Positions 9,734-19,094 of a stretch of DNA of 64,000 nucleotides are shown here, piece by piece. Position 1 is the stretch's first letter. Every line of letters starts with the position of its first letter. The stretch is from CAWFXC01 sp963819735 (GTDB lineage: Bacteria; Actinomycetota; Acidimicrobiia; IMCC26256; DASPTH01). The notes below the pieces were generated by a model, which was not told where the DNA came from, searched no databases, and worked only from the letters and a program-made list of their open reading frames with translations. The translations under genes were made by a program, and so were the position numbers. The stretch covers positions 496,001-560,000 of the forward strand of contig CAWFXC010000005.1 of assembly GCA_963819735.1 (NCBI GenBank), in the 5' to 3' direction.

Positions 9734-10423
9734 ATGCCGGATCCTCGACGAGGAGTCGCACCGCGCCGGCGGCTACGCCGGGAAGCCTTTCCCCGCTTCT
9801 GGTCGCTCGCCGCCGTCACCTCGGTCCTCGCCGGCGTGGTCGTGGTCCTCGCGGTGCGGGTGCGTTCCCTCGGCGGCCCACTGCGCATCGACGTTTGGGT
9901 GTCGCATCACCTGCTGGCGCGCCTCCCCACCAACGGGCTCCCCGGCGGACCCGGCTACGACTGGATCGCCCGGGTCGGCGCGCCGGGCGTCGTCGTGGTG
10001 CTCACGGTGTTCACGCTGGCGTGGGCCGTGCACCGCCGCGACGCGTACGGCGCGCTGTTCACGGCCGTCACGCCGGGCCTCGCCTTCCTGCTGGCCGAGG
10101 AGGTCGTGAAGCCGCTCGTGGGGCGGGGGAGCGACAACGTGTGGATGTTCCCCTCCGGAACCGTCACCGTGGTGGCGGCGTCGGTGGTGGCGACGGTCAT
10201 CCTCGTGTACCGGTGGTCCGGCGCCACCGGGGCGATCGTGGCCTCACTGGCCCTCGCGGCGATCCCGCTCGGGATGTGCGCGGCGGTCATCGTGCTGCAG
10301 TGGCACTACGCCACCGATGCGCTCGGCGGGTTGGCGCTCGGCGGCGCGGTGGCGTTCGCGGTCGCCGGGGTGCTGGCGGCGTTCGAAGAGGCGGCCGGAA
10401 GATCGCACGTCCCTGCTCGCTGA
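9734..10423 (+). CDS. PAP2-superfamily membrane protein, atypical active site
   Basis: 229 residues with about five membrane segments. The three phosphatase motifs are recognisable but altered: KPLVGRG replaces KxxxxxxRP, FPSGT replaces PSGH (near 10155), and HYATD keeps the last His/Asp pair (near 10303). The family removes phosphate from lipid pyrophosphates. The missing His in motif 2 makes normal catalysis doubtful. ATG at 9734; downstream of the coiled-coil gene by 92 bases. Confidence 0.8.
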   Translation: MPDPRRGVAPRRRLRREAFPRFWSLAAVTSVLAGVVVVLAVRVRSLGGPLRIDVWVSHHLLARLPTNGLPGGPGYDWIARVGAPGVVVVLTVFTLAWAVHRRDAYGALFTAVTPGLAFLLAEEVVKPLVGRGSDNVWMFPSGTVTVVAASVVATVILVYRWSGATGAIVASLALAAIPLGMCAAVIVLQWHYATDALGGLALGGAVAFAVAGVLAAFEEAAGRSHVPAR

Positions 10424-10668
10424 CCTGCCTACGAGGGGCGAACGGGAGTGAGTCGCGTCGCCTCGGGGCTGCCCCCCCGAGTAGACCCTGCCGTCGACTT
10501 CTTCTTCCCGTCCGCCGCCCTCGCAGCGTCGCCGTCGACGCTCCTGCCCGGGAGCATGTCCCAACTTCGTCGGCGTACTGGGAGAACGATCGGCCCGATC
10601 CTGCCGTCTCCGTCTCCCCAATTTTGAGTGTTCGCGGGAGATGGGAGGAGGGCTGATCCCGACGAGGG

Positions 10669-11334
10669 TCAGGCGCCGGTCCAGCCGGCGCGCCGGGCCA
10701 GGGCCACGGCCGCGAGCTGCGAGCTCACGCCGAGCTTCCGCAGGATCGAGCGGATGTGCGTGCGTACGGTGCCGAGGGCCACGAACTGCTCGGCCGCGAT
10801 GGTCTCCGCCGACCACCCCTCGATCAACGCGGCGAGCACCTCTCGCTCGCGTCCGGTGAGCTGCGCGAGCCGCGTCTCGACGTCGTGGCGGAGGCGAGCC
10901 TGCTCGAGCAGCTGGTCACGCCGGGCCGGGCGCATCGCCGGGTGTCCGGCCGCGACGTCGGCGATGTCGCGGCAGAGGTGTTCGAGCGAGTCGCCCTTGA
11001 GGACGACGGCGTCGGCGCCGGCGTCGAGCGCCACACCCTGCAGGCCCTCGTCGGCGCTCCCGGTCAGGATCACGACGCGGCTCCCGCCGCGCACGAGCGG
11101 AGCGATCATCGGGATCGACGATCGACCGTGGCCGAGATCGAGATCCAGCAGGACGACGTCGGGTGTGAGCCGGCGCGCTTCCTCGAGCACGACCTCGTCG
11201 TCGAGTGCAGTCGACACGTAGGGCTCCATCCCCTCGACCTGGAGCGTGAGCGCGAGCGACTGCGTGAGGATGGCGTGGTCTTCGACGATCAACACGCGGG
11301 TGGTCGTGGGTTCGGTCATGACGGGGGCAGCCAT
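10669..11334 (-). CDS. NarL/LuxR-family response regulator
   Basis: 221 residues: receiver domain with acidic pair E18/D19, phosphoacceptor Asp64 in VVLLDLDLG, Thr91 and Lys113; then a LuxR-type helix-turn-helix (about 158-216, LTGREREVLAAL). It lies 30 bases downstream of the kinase on the same strand and is almost certainly its partner. The target genes cannot be told from this sequence. Confidence 0.95.
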   Translation of the reverse strand: MAAPVMTEPTTTRVLIVEDHAILTQSLALTLQVEGMEPYVSTALDDEVVLEEARRLTPDVVLLDLDLGHGRSSIPMIAPLVRGGSRVVILTGSADEGLQGVALDAGADAVVLKGDSLEHLCRDIADVAAGHPAMRPARRDQLLEQARLRHDVETRLAQLTGREREVLAALIEGWSAETIAAEQFVALGTVRTHIRSILRKLGVSSQLAAVALARRAGWTGA

Positions 11335-11364
11335 CGTGCGATTCCTTCTCGTGGGGTCAACTGC

Positions 11365-13230
11365 TCATGGGGCGGTCGGGAGACGCACGGTGAAGCGGGC
11401 ACCGCCCGAGGGCCGGTTCGTGTAGGAGATGCGTCCACCGACGCGTTCGACGATCCCTGCGGCGATGGCGAGGCCGAGGCCATGGCCGGACTCGCGCCCG
11501 TCGGTGGCTCGGGTGAACGGTTCGAACAAGTTGGCGACGAGATCGGCGGGTACGCCGTCGCCGTCGTCCTCCACCGCCACGATCGTCTCGCGGCCTAGGA
11601 CACGCGACGAGAGGTGAACCGACGGCCCGCCGTGTCGGTACGCGTTCGTCAAGAGGTTCACTAGCACGCGGTTGAGGCGATCGGGGTGGCCGACGACGGT
11701 GACGCCCGACCGCAGCTCGATCGTCACCGTGACGCCATCCGGGGGCGGCGCGGTCTCGGTGGCGCGCGCGACCAGTTCGTCGACCGCAACCGTGTCGCGC
11801 GCCTCGACGGGATCGTCGTGCTCGATGCGCGTGAGGTCGAGGAGGTCGCCGACCAGCGCGTCGAGGTTGTGCCCCTGACGTTCGAGCAGATCGCAGCACT
11901 CTTCGATCTGGTCGGCCGTCATCGAGTCACGGCGGGTGCCGAGCAGGCCCGCGATCATGCGAAGTGTGGCGAGAGGTGTCCGCAGCTCATGAGCCGCGTT
12001 GGCGACGAAGCGCGAGCGCGCCGCGTCGAGTCGTTCCTGCTGCTCCTCGAGCCGTGCCCGTTCCACGACCCGACCGAGTTGCGTGCCGACGTTGGCCATC
12101 AGCTCGAGCAGGCCCTGATCGGGCTGCGTGGCGTGGAGCGAGAAGAACGTGAGCACGGCGACGATCTCGGAGCCGACGAGCACGGGGAACGCGAGGCCGC
12201 CGCCCTTCAACCCGAGCTCGACCGTCCGCCCGTCGGCGGCGACCCGGTCCGCGGTGAACTCGCCTACCCAGGTTGGGCGTCCGGTCGCCAGGACGCGGCC
12301 CGACAGGCCTTCGCCCCGACGCAACGGGCGCACCCGCGCCGGGAGGTCGGCAAACTGCGCGGCGGCGTCGATGTGCCAGATGTCTGACGGCACGAGCTCG
12401 TCGGTGTCCTCGGTGCGGTAGTAGACGAGTCCGATCGGCCAACCGGCGTGGGCGCAGACCGCGTCGAGCGCACTGGCGAAGGCTTCGTCGGGGTGCGATG
12501 CGCTGTTCGCCGCGGTGGCGACGCGCTTCAGCAGGCGGACGGTGGCACTCTCTCGTCGCAGCGATTCTTCGACGCGCTTGCGTTCGGTGACGTCCTCGAT
12601 GTGCGCGATGAAGTGATCGGGAGTGCCGCCCCCGCCGCGCACGATGGAAGCCGACACGTTGACCCACACGATGTGGCCGTCGGCGTGGAAGAAACGCTTC
12701 TCCACCGAATAGCTGGGGATCTGGCCGGCCAGGAGTTGTCGGGCGAACGAGGAGTCGTCCTCGTTGTCGTCGGGATGACTGAGGTCTTGGAACGGCATCG
12801 TCATCAGGATCTCGTGGGGGTAGCCCACGATGCCGGACAGGGCCAGATTCACGTGGAGGATCTCGCCGCTGAGCGCGACGAGCGCCAAACCGATCGGCGC
12901 CCGGTGGAAGGCGGTGCGGAACCGCTCGTTGGCTTCGCGCAGCGCATCGTCGGCGCGATGGTGCGTCGCCGTGGGGTGCGTCGCCGTGGGGTACGTCGCC
13001 GCGGTGCCGGTGGGGGTCGCAGGGGCGTTGCCGCGCGGCGCGGCCGTGCGCACCGAGGGCGGACCCTCATCCGTCGAGAGGGCCTGGTCCTGGCGGGGAC
13101 CATGGCCACTGAACGACTTGGTACGCACGTCCACCGTCCCAACCACTTCCGCACGCCCCGCGTTGGGAGGAGCATCGGCATCAGGCTCGAGTTCCTTGAG
13201 CCGACGGGCGCCTCGGCCACCCGCGACCAC
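11365..13230 (-). CDS. PAS-GAF sensor histidine kinase
   Basis: Up to 621 residues. Order: variable N-terminus with a PTATH tandem repeat, PAS domain (about 97-220, ending HIEDVTERKR), GAF domain (about 235-385), HisKA with phospho-His in ANAAHELRTPL, and HATPase with N-box NLLTNAYRHGG, G1 VEDDGDGVP and G2 GHGLGLAI. No membrane segment is seen, so it is a cytoplasmic sensor. Start uncertain: many in-frame starts precede the PAS domain, and the true start may be after the repeat. Cotranscribed with the response regulator. Confidence 0.93.
   Translation of the reverse strand: MVAGGRGARRLKELEPDADAPPNAGRAEVVGTVDVRTKSFSGHGPRQDQALSTDEGPPSVRTAAPRGNAPATPTGTAATYPTATHPTATHHRADDALREANERFRTAFHRAPIGLALVALSGEILHVNLALSGIVGYPHEILMTMPFQDLSHPDDNEDDSSFARQLLAGQIPSYSVEKRFFHADGHIVWVNVSASIVRGGGGTPDHFIAHIEDVTERKRVEESLRRESATVRLLKRVATAANSASHPDEAFASALDAVCAHAGWPIGLVYYRTEDTDELVPSDIWHIDAAAQFADLPARVRPLRRGEGLSGRVLATGRPTWVGEFTADRVAADGRTVELGLKGGGLAFPVLVGSEIVAVLTFFSLHATQPDQGLLELMANVGTQLGRVVERARLEEQQERLDAARSRFVANAAHELRTPLATLRMIAGLLGTRRDSMTADQIEECCDLLERQGHNLDALVGDLLDLTRIEHDDPVEARDTVAVDELVARATETAPPPDGVTVTIELRSGVTVVGHPDRLNRVLVNLLTNAYRHGGPSVHLSSRVLGRETIVAVEDDGDGVPADLVANLFEPFTRATDGRESGHGLGLAIAAGIVERVGGRISYTNRPSGGARFTVRLPTAP
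12961..13005. repeat. Tandem 15-bp repeat, three copies, in the kinase gene
   Basis: Unit gtgcgtcgccgtggg occurs twice exactly (12961-12975, 12976-12990) and a third time with three changes (12991-13005). It keeps the frame and encodes Pro/Thr/Ala/His pentads in the kinase N-terminus. Confidence 0.85.
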
Positions 13231-13404
13231 GGTGGGTGATACTCATTCCGGGGAGGTCGCGACCGCCGGTGCGCACCGGCGAACACGGTGCAAGACGGCC
13301 CCGGGTCGTCCGCTAGGGTTACGTCCCCTGTTCCGATAGGCGCGGTGGTTCGGAGGGGTGCCGCACGCCTTCGGTTGGCTCCACGGAATGCGAGTCGTTG
13401 GATC

Positions 13405-14707
13405 GTGGCGGACAAATACTCGGAGACGACAGGGCAACCACGGTGGGTGGCCGGTCGCGCCGCGGCGAATCACGGTGAACACCTCGATGTGGTGGTGACC
13501 GACGCCTCCCTCCGCCAGGGCCTCGTGGCCGTCCGCCAGCTCGGGCGGGCCGGGTTGGCCGTGGGCGCGGTCGAGGACGAAGCGAGCGGTCCGGCGCCGG
13601 CGTTCGCGTCCCGGTGGTGTGCGGCGCAGAGCCGCATCACGAGCCGCTCGGCCGACCGCGTCGAGCAACTCGACCAACTCTTGGATCTCCTGTCGCAGCG
13701 CCCGGTCGACGTGCTGATCCCGGCGCACGACGGCACCATCGAAGCGATCCGCGACCGGCGCGACGAAGTCGAGAAGCTCTGCGCCGTCGCCCTCAGCTCC
13801 GAACCGGGGTTGGGCGGAGCGATCGACCGGAACGAGACCTTTCGTGCGGCCACCGACGTAGGCGTGCGGCTTCCCGCGTCGGTGCGCGTCACCCGACAGG
13901 GCGACGTCGATGCCGCGCTCGCGGAGGTCGGTCTCCCGGCGGTCGTGAAACCGGTTCGTTCGTGGATGGCCGCGGAGGGCGACGCCGACGCCGTGCGCAT
14001 CGCCGCGAGCGCAATCTCCGACCGTTCGTACGCGCGACGCGGAAGCGGCGCGCATTCTCGACGCCGGCGGCGAGGCGCTGTTCCAGGCGCTCGTTCCCGG
14101 CGACCGCGAGGCGGTGAGCTTCGTGCGCGCGAACGGCCGCTACTGGGGAGAGTTCGCGCAGCGCGCGGTGCGCACGCTTCCCGCCATCGGGGGCAGTTCG
14201 GTGGTGCGGGAAAGCATTGCGCTGCCCGACGACGCCGCTTCCGACGCACGGAAGCTCGTGTCGGCGCTCGAGCTCGACGGTTACGCGGAGGTGGAGTTCC
14301 GACGCGACCGCGACGGGCGGCCCGTGCTCATGGAGATCAACCCGCGCCTCTCGGCGTCGGTCGAGATCGCGGTGCGGTCCGGCATCGACTTCCCCTTGCT
14401 GATCGCGCAGTGGGCCCGGGAAGATCTGGGTGCCCCGGTTCCTGGATACCGAGTGGGTACGCGGATGCGCTGGCTGGGCGGAGACCTCGCCCGCTTGCGA
14501 GAAGTGATGCGCGACCAGGACCAACCGCAGGTCGAATCGCGGCAGCAGGCCGTCTCCGACTTCGCGCACGACTTCGTGCGTCCGTTCGCATACGACTATC
14601 TCGACCGCGCAGACCTGCGTCCCGCTGCGCGCGCATTGATGTTCGGGGCGTGGAATCTGTCCAAACGTGCCCGCCGGAAACTCGAGGCCACAAGGAGCGT
14701 TCAGTGA
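13405..14707 (+). CDS. ATP-grasp carboxylate-amine ligase, frameshifted
   Basis: An ATP-grasp protein of ~430 residues in two frames. Up to ~14035: N-terminal domain (VVVTDASLRQGLVAVRQL, LIPAHDG) and the ATP lid strand LPAVVKPVRSW. From 14042: AARILDAGGEALFQALVPGD, then the metal-binding end VLMEINPRLSASVE. Adding GC at 14030-14037 (tacgcgcgac) joins them. The family couples a carboxylate to an amine through an acyl phosphate. Start uncertain: GTG 13405 is used; the frame is open to 13288. The stop overlaps the next start (GTGA), so it is translationally coupled to a flavoprotein. Same family as the ligase at 41960-43186. Confidence 0.85.
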
Positions 14708-15898
14708 ACAAGGTCGACGTTGCCGTCGTCGGAGCCGGTCCCTACGGATTGTCGGTTGCGGCCCATCTCCAGGATCACGGGGTCGACCACCGGATCTTCG
14801 GATCGCCGATGAACACGTGGACCCGGCACATGCCCGAGGGCATGGTGCTGCGGTCAGAAGGGTTCGCATCGAATCTCTCCGATCGCCATGACGAGCTCAC
14901 GCTGGCTCGCTACTGCTCCGATCACGCGATCGACCACGACTACCCGACCCCGGTTCCGATCGAGCTGTTCCACCGCGTACTGCCAGTGGTTCATCGAGCG
15001 CTCGAAGGTGGCGGTCGAGGATCTCCAGGTGAAGCACATCGCGCGCGACAACGGTGGATTCGCGCTCGAGCTCCCGACCGGCGAGACAGTGAAGGCGTCG
15101 AAGCTCGTGATGGCGATCGGCGTCACGCACTTCGTACACGTCGCGCCCGAGTTGGCGGGGCTGCCCCACGAGGTGTGCACCCACCCGTCGGAGCACGATC
15201 GTCTCGACGGCTTCGTCGGCAAGGACGTCACCATCATCGGCATCGGGCAATCGGCGCTCGAGACCGCCGCCTTGCTCCACGAGAACGGCGCGCGGGTTCG
15301 GGTCGTCGGCCGCAAGACCGAGATCAAATGGAACGGGAATCCGCCCGCACTCGACCGACGGCTGCGCGAGAAGCTGGAATCGCCGCTCGGCGGCCTCTCG
15401 GCGGGGTGGAAGCCGTGGCTGTTCGAGCACGCGCCGTTCGCGTTCCGCGGGCTCCCGGTCGACCAGCGCGTCCGCCTCGGTACCACCACGTTCGGCCCCG
15501 CCGGTGCGTGGTGGCTCCGCGAACGGATCGAAGGTCGCATGCCGGTGTTGCTCGGGCGACGGATCAGCGCGGTCTCGGCCACCCCGAACGGCGCGCTGCT
15601 CGAGTTCGACGGGCCCGAAGGTCACGAGGTGTTCGAGACCGACCACGTGATCGCGGCCACCGGCTACAAAGCCGACCTCGACGCGCTCACGTTCATCGAC
15701 GCCGGTCTGCGGTCCGAGTTGCGCAGATCCGGACGTTCGCCGCTCCTCGGTCGGCACTTCGAGTCGTCGGTGCCCAATCTCCACTTCGTGGGCATGACCG
15801 CCGCGACGAGCTTCGGCCCGGTCGTGCGCTTCGTGCTCGGCACGAAGTACGCGGCGCACAGTGTGGCGAAGAAGCTGACGGCCGGCAGCCGGGGTTGA
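14704..15898 (+). CDS. FAD/NAD(P)-binding oxidoreductase (flavin monooxygenase-like), frameshifted
   Basis: About 397 residues: FAD site VAVVGAGPYGLSVAAHL at the N-terminus, NADPH site IIGIGQSALETAALL in the middle, and ATGY (about residue 318) typical of flavin N-hydroxylases and CzcO-like enzymes. The frame breaks at 14974-14979; adding CG there gives LFHRAYCQWFIERSK and one open frame. GTG start at 14704 with AAGGAG 8 bases upstream and overlapping the stop of the ATP-grasp gene. Likely oxidises the product or substrate of that ligase; the chemistry is not known. Confidence 0.85.
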
Positions 15899-15914
15899 TC
15901 GTCGGGTGACGACT

Positions 15915-15938
15915 CGGCCCCGACTACACCCGGGGCCG
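15915..15938 (+). terminator. GC-rich hairpin after the flavoprotein gene
   Basis: cggccccg (15915-15922) pairs with cggggccg (15931-15938) around an 8-base loop, 17 bases after the stop codon at 15898. No T-run. Likely ends the ATP-grasp/flavoprotein transcript. Confidence 0.55.
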
Positions 15939-16190
15939 CATCGCCCAGTGCGGCCGTGCACGCTTCGCTCCCGCCACGGTACTCACGACCTCGGCGCGAA
16001 ACATCGAGTTCTCGGCAATTTGTCGCGCGTTGCGGGTGCCGCCCCGGGCCCGGGGATACCCTCGACGTTCCGGGTCGCCGTGCGCCGCGGGCAGGGCACG
16101 GCGGACCGGAATTCTCTACGGCGAGTGGGGCGAGCACCGAACTTTGGTGGCGCGGGCAGCGCGGGCGCGAAACGCCTCGAGAGTGGGCGG

Positions 16191-16322
16191 CTAGGTGAGC
16201 CAGCCCCAGACCATGATGGCCCCGACCGCAAATGCGGCGAGGACAACCCAGGCTGCGATCGACAGGATGATCGGCCGGATCGGGTGGGTGAATTCCACGC
16301 GGTCCTGATAGCGGACTGGCAT
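16191..16322 (-). CDS. Small membrane protein, 43 residues
   Basis: ATG at 16322, stop at 16191. A charged N-terminus (MPVRYQDRVEFTHPIRP) is followed by one hydrophobic helix of about 23 residues with Trp and Gly and a short tail. GGGGG lies about 8 bases upstream. Not recognised; single-span small proteins are common in actinobacteria. The 292 bases between 15899 and 16190 hold only the hairpin above. Confidence 0.5.
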   Translation of the reverse strand: MPVRYQDRVEFTHPIRPIILSIAAWVVLAAFAVGAIMVWGWLT

Positions 16323-16617
16323 GCACGAACCCCCGTGTGCCCGCCCAAGGACAACGTCGCTGAGGTTCACCCCGTCTCAGGAGCAGACTTCAGCAACATC
16401 ATTTAACCCGGCACGACACGGGAAGCGGTGGACCCTCGACCTCGGGACCGCTTTGCCGCAGAGGATCGGGACCAGACCGGCGCGTCCGATATTCCAGAAA
16501 AGTGCGTCCTATCGGAAAAATCGAGAACGTCGGAAAACACGGGAACACGTAGAAAATCCTTGACGTCCGGATCGCTACCTGCGAGGTTGGGGAGTCACTC
16601 GAAACGCATGGGGCCCG

Positions 16618-16917
16618 GTGTCGAGCTACACCGACGTCACCGCGCGGCTCGACGGCCATCCGCTCGACGTGGCGCACGGATTCGCGAACACCAAGGCGTA
16701 CACGATCCCCGCCCAGCAGGGGTCGCTGGTCAAGACCATCGACGACTCGTTGCCGCCCGACGCCACGCAGGCGCGCGCCGCATCGATGGCGTGGACGTTG
16801 TCGATCCCGCCGCTCCTCCCCGGCCGGCACACGCTGGCATTGAGCGACACGGTCGACGGTCAGAAGCTGTCGATCACGTTCACGCTGACGGTCCGCTTGC
16901 CCGGCAAGGGGCATTGA
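16618..16917 (+). CDS. Hypothetical protein, 99 residues, beta-rich
   Basis: GTG at 16618; the frame is open from 16564, so the start could be earlier, and a GGGGAG at 16588-16594 is too far for this GTG. The product ends in alternating hydrophobic strands (LLPGRHTLALSDTVDG, LSITFTLTVRL), like an Ig-like or CopC-like fold, with no signal peptide visible. It may be a fragment of a longer exported protein. A perfect 26-base palindrome follows as a possible terminator, which supports expression. Upstream 16323-16617 has unusual A-rich stretches and no gene. Confidence 0.5.
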   Translation: MSSYTDVTARLDGHPLDVAHGFANTKAYTIPAQQGSLVKTIDDSLPPDATQARAASMAWTLSIPPLLPGRHTLALSDTVDGQKLSITFTLTVRLPGKGH

Positions 16918-16937
16918 CGGCGGTTCCTCCGGCCGCG

Positions 16938-16963
16938 CTCACCGCACGACGTCGTGCGGTGAG
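16938..16963. terminator. Perfect 26-base palindrome
   Basis: ctcaccgcacgac and its exact complement abut with no spacer (13+13), 21 bases after the stop of the 99-residue gene. As RNA it would form a strong stem; as DNA it could bind a dimeric regulator of the gene at 17076. Either is possible. Confidence 0.5.
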
Positions 16964-17075
16964 TGCGTTCGATTCCGAGGAACAATTTAAGTCGATCGAT
17001 GTAATGCCCGACATTCTGCTGTGGCCCATCAGGCCTCTCGATGGTTGAGATGGGTGAGCGCAGCAAGGGGCAGGC

Positions 17076-17597
17076 GTGCAGGGTTCGTCAGGGCAGGTTC
17101 AGTCGCGTCGGAGTCGTCGATACGAGAGTGATCGGAAGCGTCGGCGTCGCCGGAGGATCGCACTGTTCACGACGGTCGTCGTGGCGACGTTCGGCTTCGC
17201 GGTCGCCTTCGCCGCGTGGACCGTCAGTGGTGGTGGGTCGGGGAACGCCACCGCGGTGTCGGCCCAGAACCTCACCACCACTGCGGCGACGACGACCGCC
17301 GCGCTCTATCCGGGACTCACCGGGGCGAACCTGTATCTCACGGTCAACAACCCCAACTCGTTCCCGGTGACGATCACGTCGGTCAACGCGAACGGTGCCG
17401 CGGTGCCCGACTCCGGTCATGCGGCGGGGTGCACGACGACCGGCGTGTCGTTCACGACGACGGCAACGTCGAAGATCGTGCCGGCGAACGGTTCGCTCTC
17501 CTTCACCGTCGCCGGCGTCTCGATGACGAACGCGTCCCTGACCGGTTGCCAGGGCGCGACGTTCACGATTCCGGTCACGTTCACCGCGACGAGCTAG
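17076..17597 (+). CDS. Exported protein with basic N-terminus, SipW/TasA-like signal region
   Basis: 173 residues. A strongly basic start (SRRYESDRKRRRRRR) leads into one hydrophobic helix (IALFTTVVVATFGFAVAFA) and then WTVSGGGSGNATA, reminiscent of SipW-type signal regions of actinobacterial surface proteins. The exported part (about 60-173) is Thr/Ser/Val-rich with two cysteines that could form a disulfide. GTG at 17076 with AAGGGG upstream. Likely a small surface or pilus-like protein; function unknown. Confidence 0.7.
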   Translation: MQGSSGQVQSRRSRRYESDRKRRRRRRIALFTTVVVATFGFAVAFAAWTVSGGGSGNATAVSAQNLTTTAATTTAALYPGLTGANLYLTVNNPNSFPVTITSVNANGAAVPDSGHAAGCTTTGVSFTTTATSKIVPANGSLSFTVAGVSMTNASLTGCQGATFTIPVTFTATS

Positions 17598-17710
17598 CGA
17601 CGCGCCCTCACTCGGGGCCGAACACCTGGCGGACCCGGATCTCGCCCCCGACATGTTCGGGAGAATTTCTGAGCAGACTTGCACGGGCGCGAGCAGTTAC
17701 TGTCCCGCTC

Positions 17711-18865
17711 ATGAGGATCGTTGTGCTCGGTGCAGGGTTCGGTGGTCTGGAGTTGACCACCAGGTTGTCGGAAGAGTTCGGTGACGAGGTCGACGTCGTC
17801 CTGATCGACAGGAACGACCGCTTCGTCTTCGGGTTCTCGAAGCTCGACGTGATGTTCGGGCGGTCGCTGCCGTCGGCGGTGGAGCACCCGTATCGCGACG
17901 TCGTGAAACCCGGGGTCACGTTCGTGCAGACGACGGTGACTTCGATCGATCCGGCGACCAAACACGTGGAGACCGACGCCGGACCATTCGACGCCGACAT
18001 CCTCGTGGTCGCGCTCGGCGCCGACCTGCACCCGGAGGCCACGCCCGGATTGGTCGACGGGGGCAACGAGTTCTACACGGTGCCCGGTGCGTTCGCGCTC
18101 CGAGACGTGTTGGCGGAGTTCCCCGGCGGGCGCGTGATCGTCGCGGTCACGTCGACCCCGTTCAAGTGCCCGCCCGCGCCCAGCGAGACCGCGCTCCTGA
18201 TGCACGACTTCCTCACCGACCGCGGGTTGCGTGACGCCTCTTCCGTCGCATTGGTGATGCCGATGGGCGTGCCGATCCCGCCGTCGCCCGAGGCCTCGAA
18301 GGCCTTGCTCACCGCCTTCGCCGAACGGGGCATCGAATGGCACCCCGAGACGCTGGTGCGCGAACTCGACCCCGCCCGCAAGGTGGCGGTGCTGAGCGAC
18401 GGGGGCGAGATGCCCTACGACCTGTTCCTCGGTATCCCGGTGCATCGGGTGCCGGCGGTCGTGGCGGAATCGGGGCTGACCGTCGACGGCTGGGTCCCGG
18501 TGAACTCGCTGACCCTCGAGACCGCGTTCCCCGGCGTCTACGCAGTCGGTGACGTCACCAGCGTCGGCACCCCGAAGGCGGGAGTCTTCGCCGAGGGGCA
18601 AGCCGTCGTGGTGGCCGACGCCATCAGCGCCGCGATCCGAGGTGCGACGGGATCCACGCAGTACGACGGGCACGGGATGTGCTACCTGGAGTTCGGGCGC
18701 GACCAGGTTGCGGTGGTGGATGTCACGTTCCTGAGCGGGGCGCCGCCGGTCGGTGGTCTCCAAGGACCCTCCGAGGCGCTCGCGGCGCAGAAGATCGAGT
18801 TCGGTTCCACCCGGATCCGCCGTTGGTTCGATCGCGAGTGGTCGGAAGCAGATTCCGGCGCCTGA
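17711..18865 (+). CDS. NAD(P)/FAD-dependent oxidoreductase, sulfide:quinone reductase-like
   Basis: 384 residues with N-terminal FAD site IVVLGAGFGGLELTTRL, a second dinucleotide region (RVIVAVTSTPFKCPPAPSE, with a cysteine where SQR-like enzymes have a redox Cys), and a C-terminal FAD block GVYAVGDVTSVGTPKAG. This is the SQR/NDH-2 branch. Only one clear conserved Cys is seen, so true sulfide oxidation is not proven. ATG at 17711. A hairpin at 18948 probably ends the transcript. Confidence 0.88.
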   Translation: MRIVVLGAGFGGLELTTRLSEEFGDEVDVVLIDRNDRFVFGFSKLDVMFGRSLPSAVEHPYRDVVKPGVTFVQTTVTSIDPATKHVETDAGPFDADILVVALGADLHPEATPGLVDGGNEFYTVPGAFALRDVLAEFPGGRVIVAVTSTPFKCPPAPSETALLMHDFLTDRGLRDASSVALVMPMGVPIPPSPEASKALLTAFAERGIEWHPETLVRELDPARKVAVLSDGGEMPYDLFLGIPVHRVPAVVAESGLTVDGWVPVNSLTLETAFPGVYAVGDVTSVGTPKAGVFAEGQAVVVADAISAAIRGATGSTQYDGHGMCYLEFGRDQVAVVDVTFLSGAPPVGGLQGPSEALAAQKIEFGSTRIRRWFDREWSEADSGA

Positions 18866-18947
18866 TCCTTACCTGGGCCCATCCATCTCGTGGCGACGCC
18901 GGTACTTTCAGTGGAGCCGGCGCGTACCGCCCCGCACCGGCCCGAGA

Positions 18948-18979
18948 CCGAAGCGCCGCTCCCCTCCGCGGCGCTTCGG
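18948..18979 (+). terminator. Hairpin terminator carrying the CGAAGCGCCGC motif
   Basis: ccgaagcgccgc (18948-18959) pairs perfectly with gcggcgcttcgg (18968-18979), 12 bp with an 8-base loop. No T-run. The same core motif recurs at 37455, 38065 and 38187 in intergenic DNA. Confidence 0.65.
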
Positions 18980-19094
18980 CGCGTCAGCGGGCGGCACGTC
19001 CCTGTTCGTCATGCTCGGCGCGCCGGCGGATCGGCTCCGGCGACCTCGAACGGGTAAACCGGTCGGTGACAATCGCGAAGTGGAGGTTGACGAC

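Noticed and set aside
12961..13005. CRISPR-like repeat
   Set aside because: Units abut without spacers and keep the reading frame of the kinase.
16428..17048. 206-residue + frame across 16.4-17.0 kb
   Set aside because: Arg/His-rich shadow; the 99-residue frame there is more protein-like.
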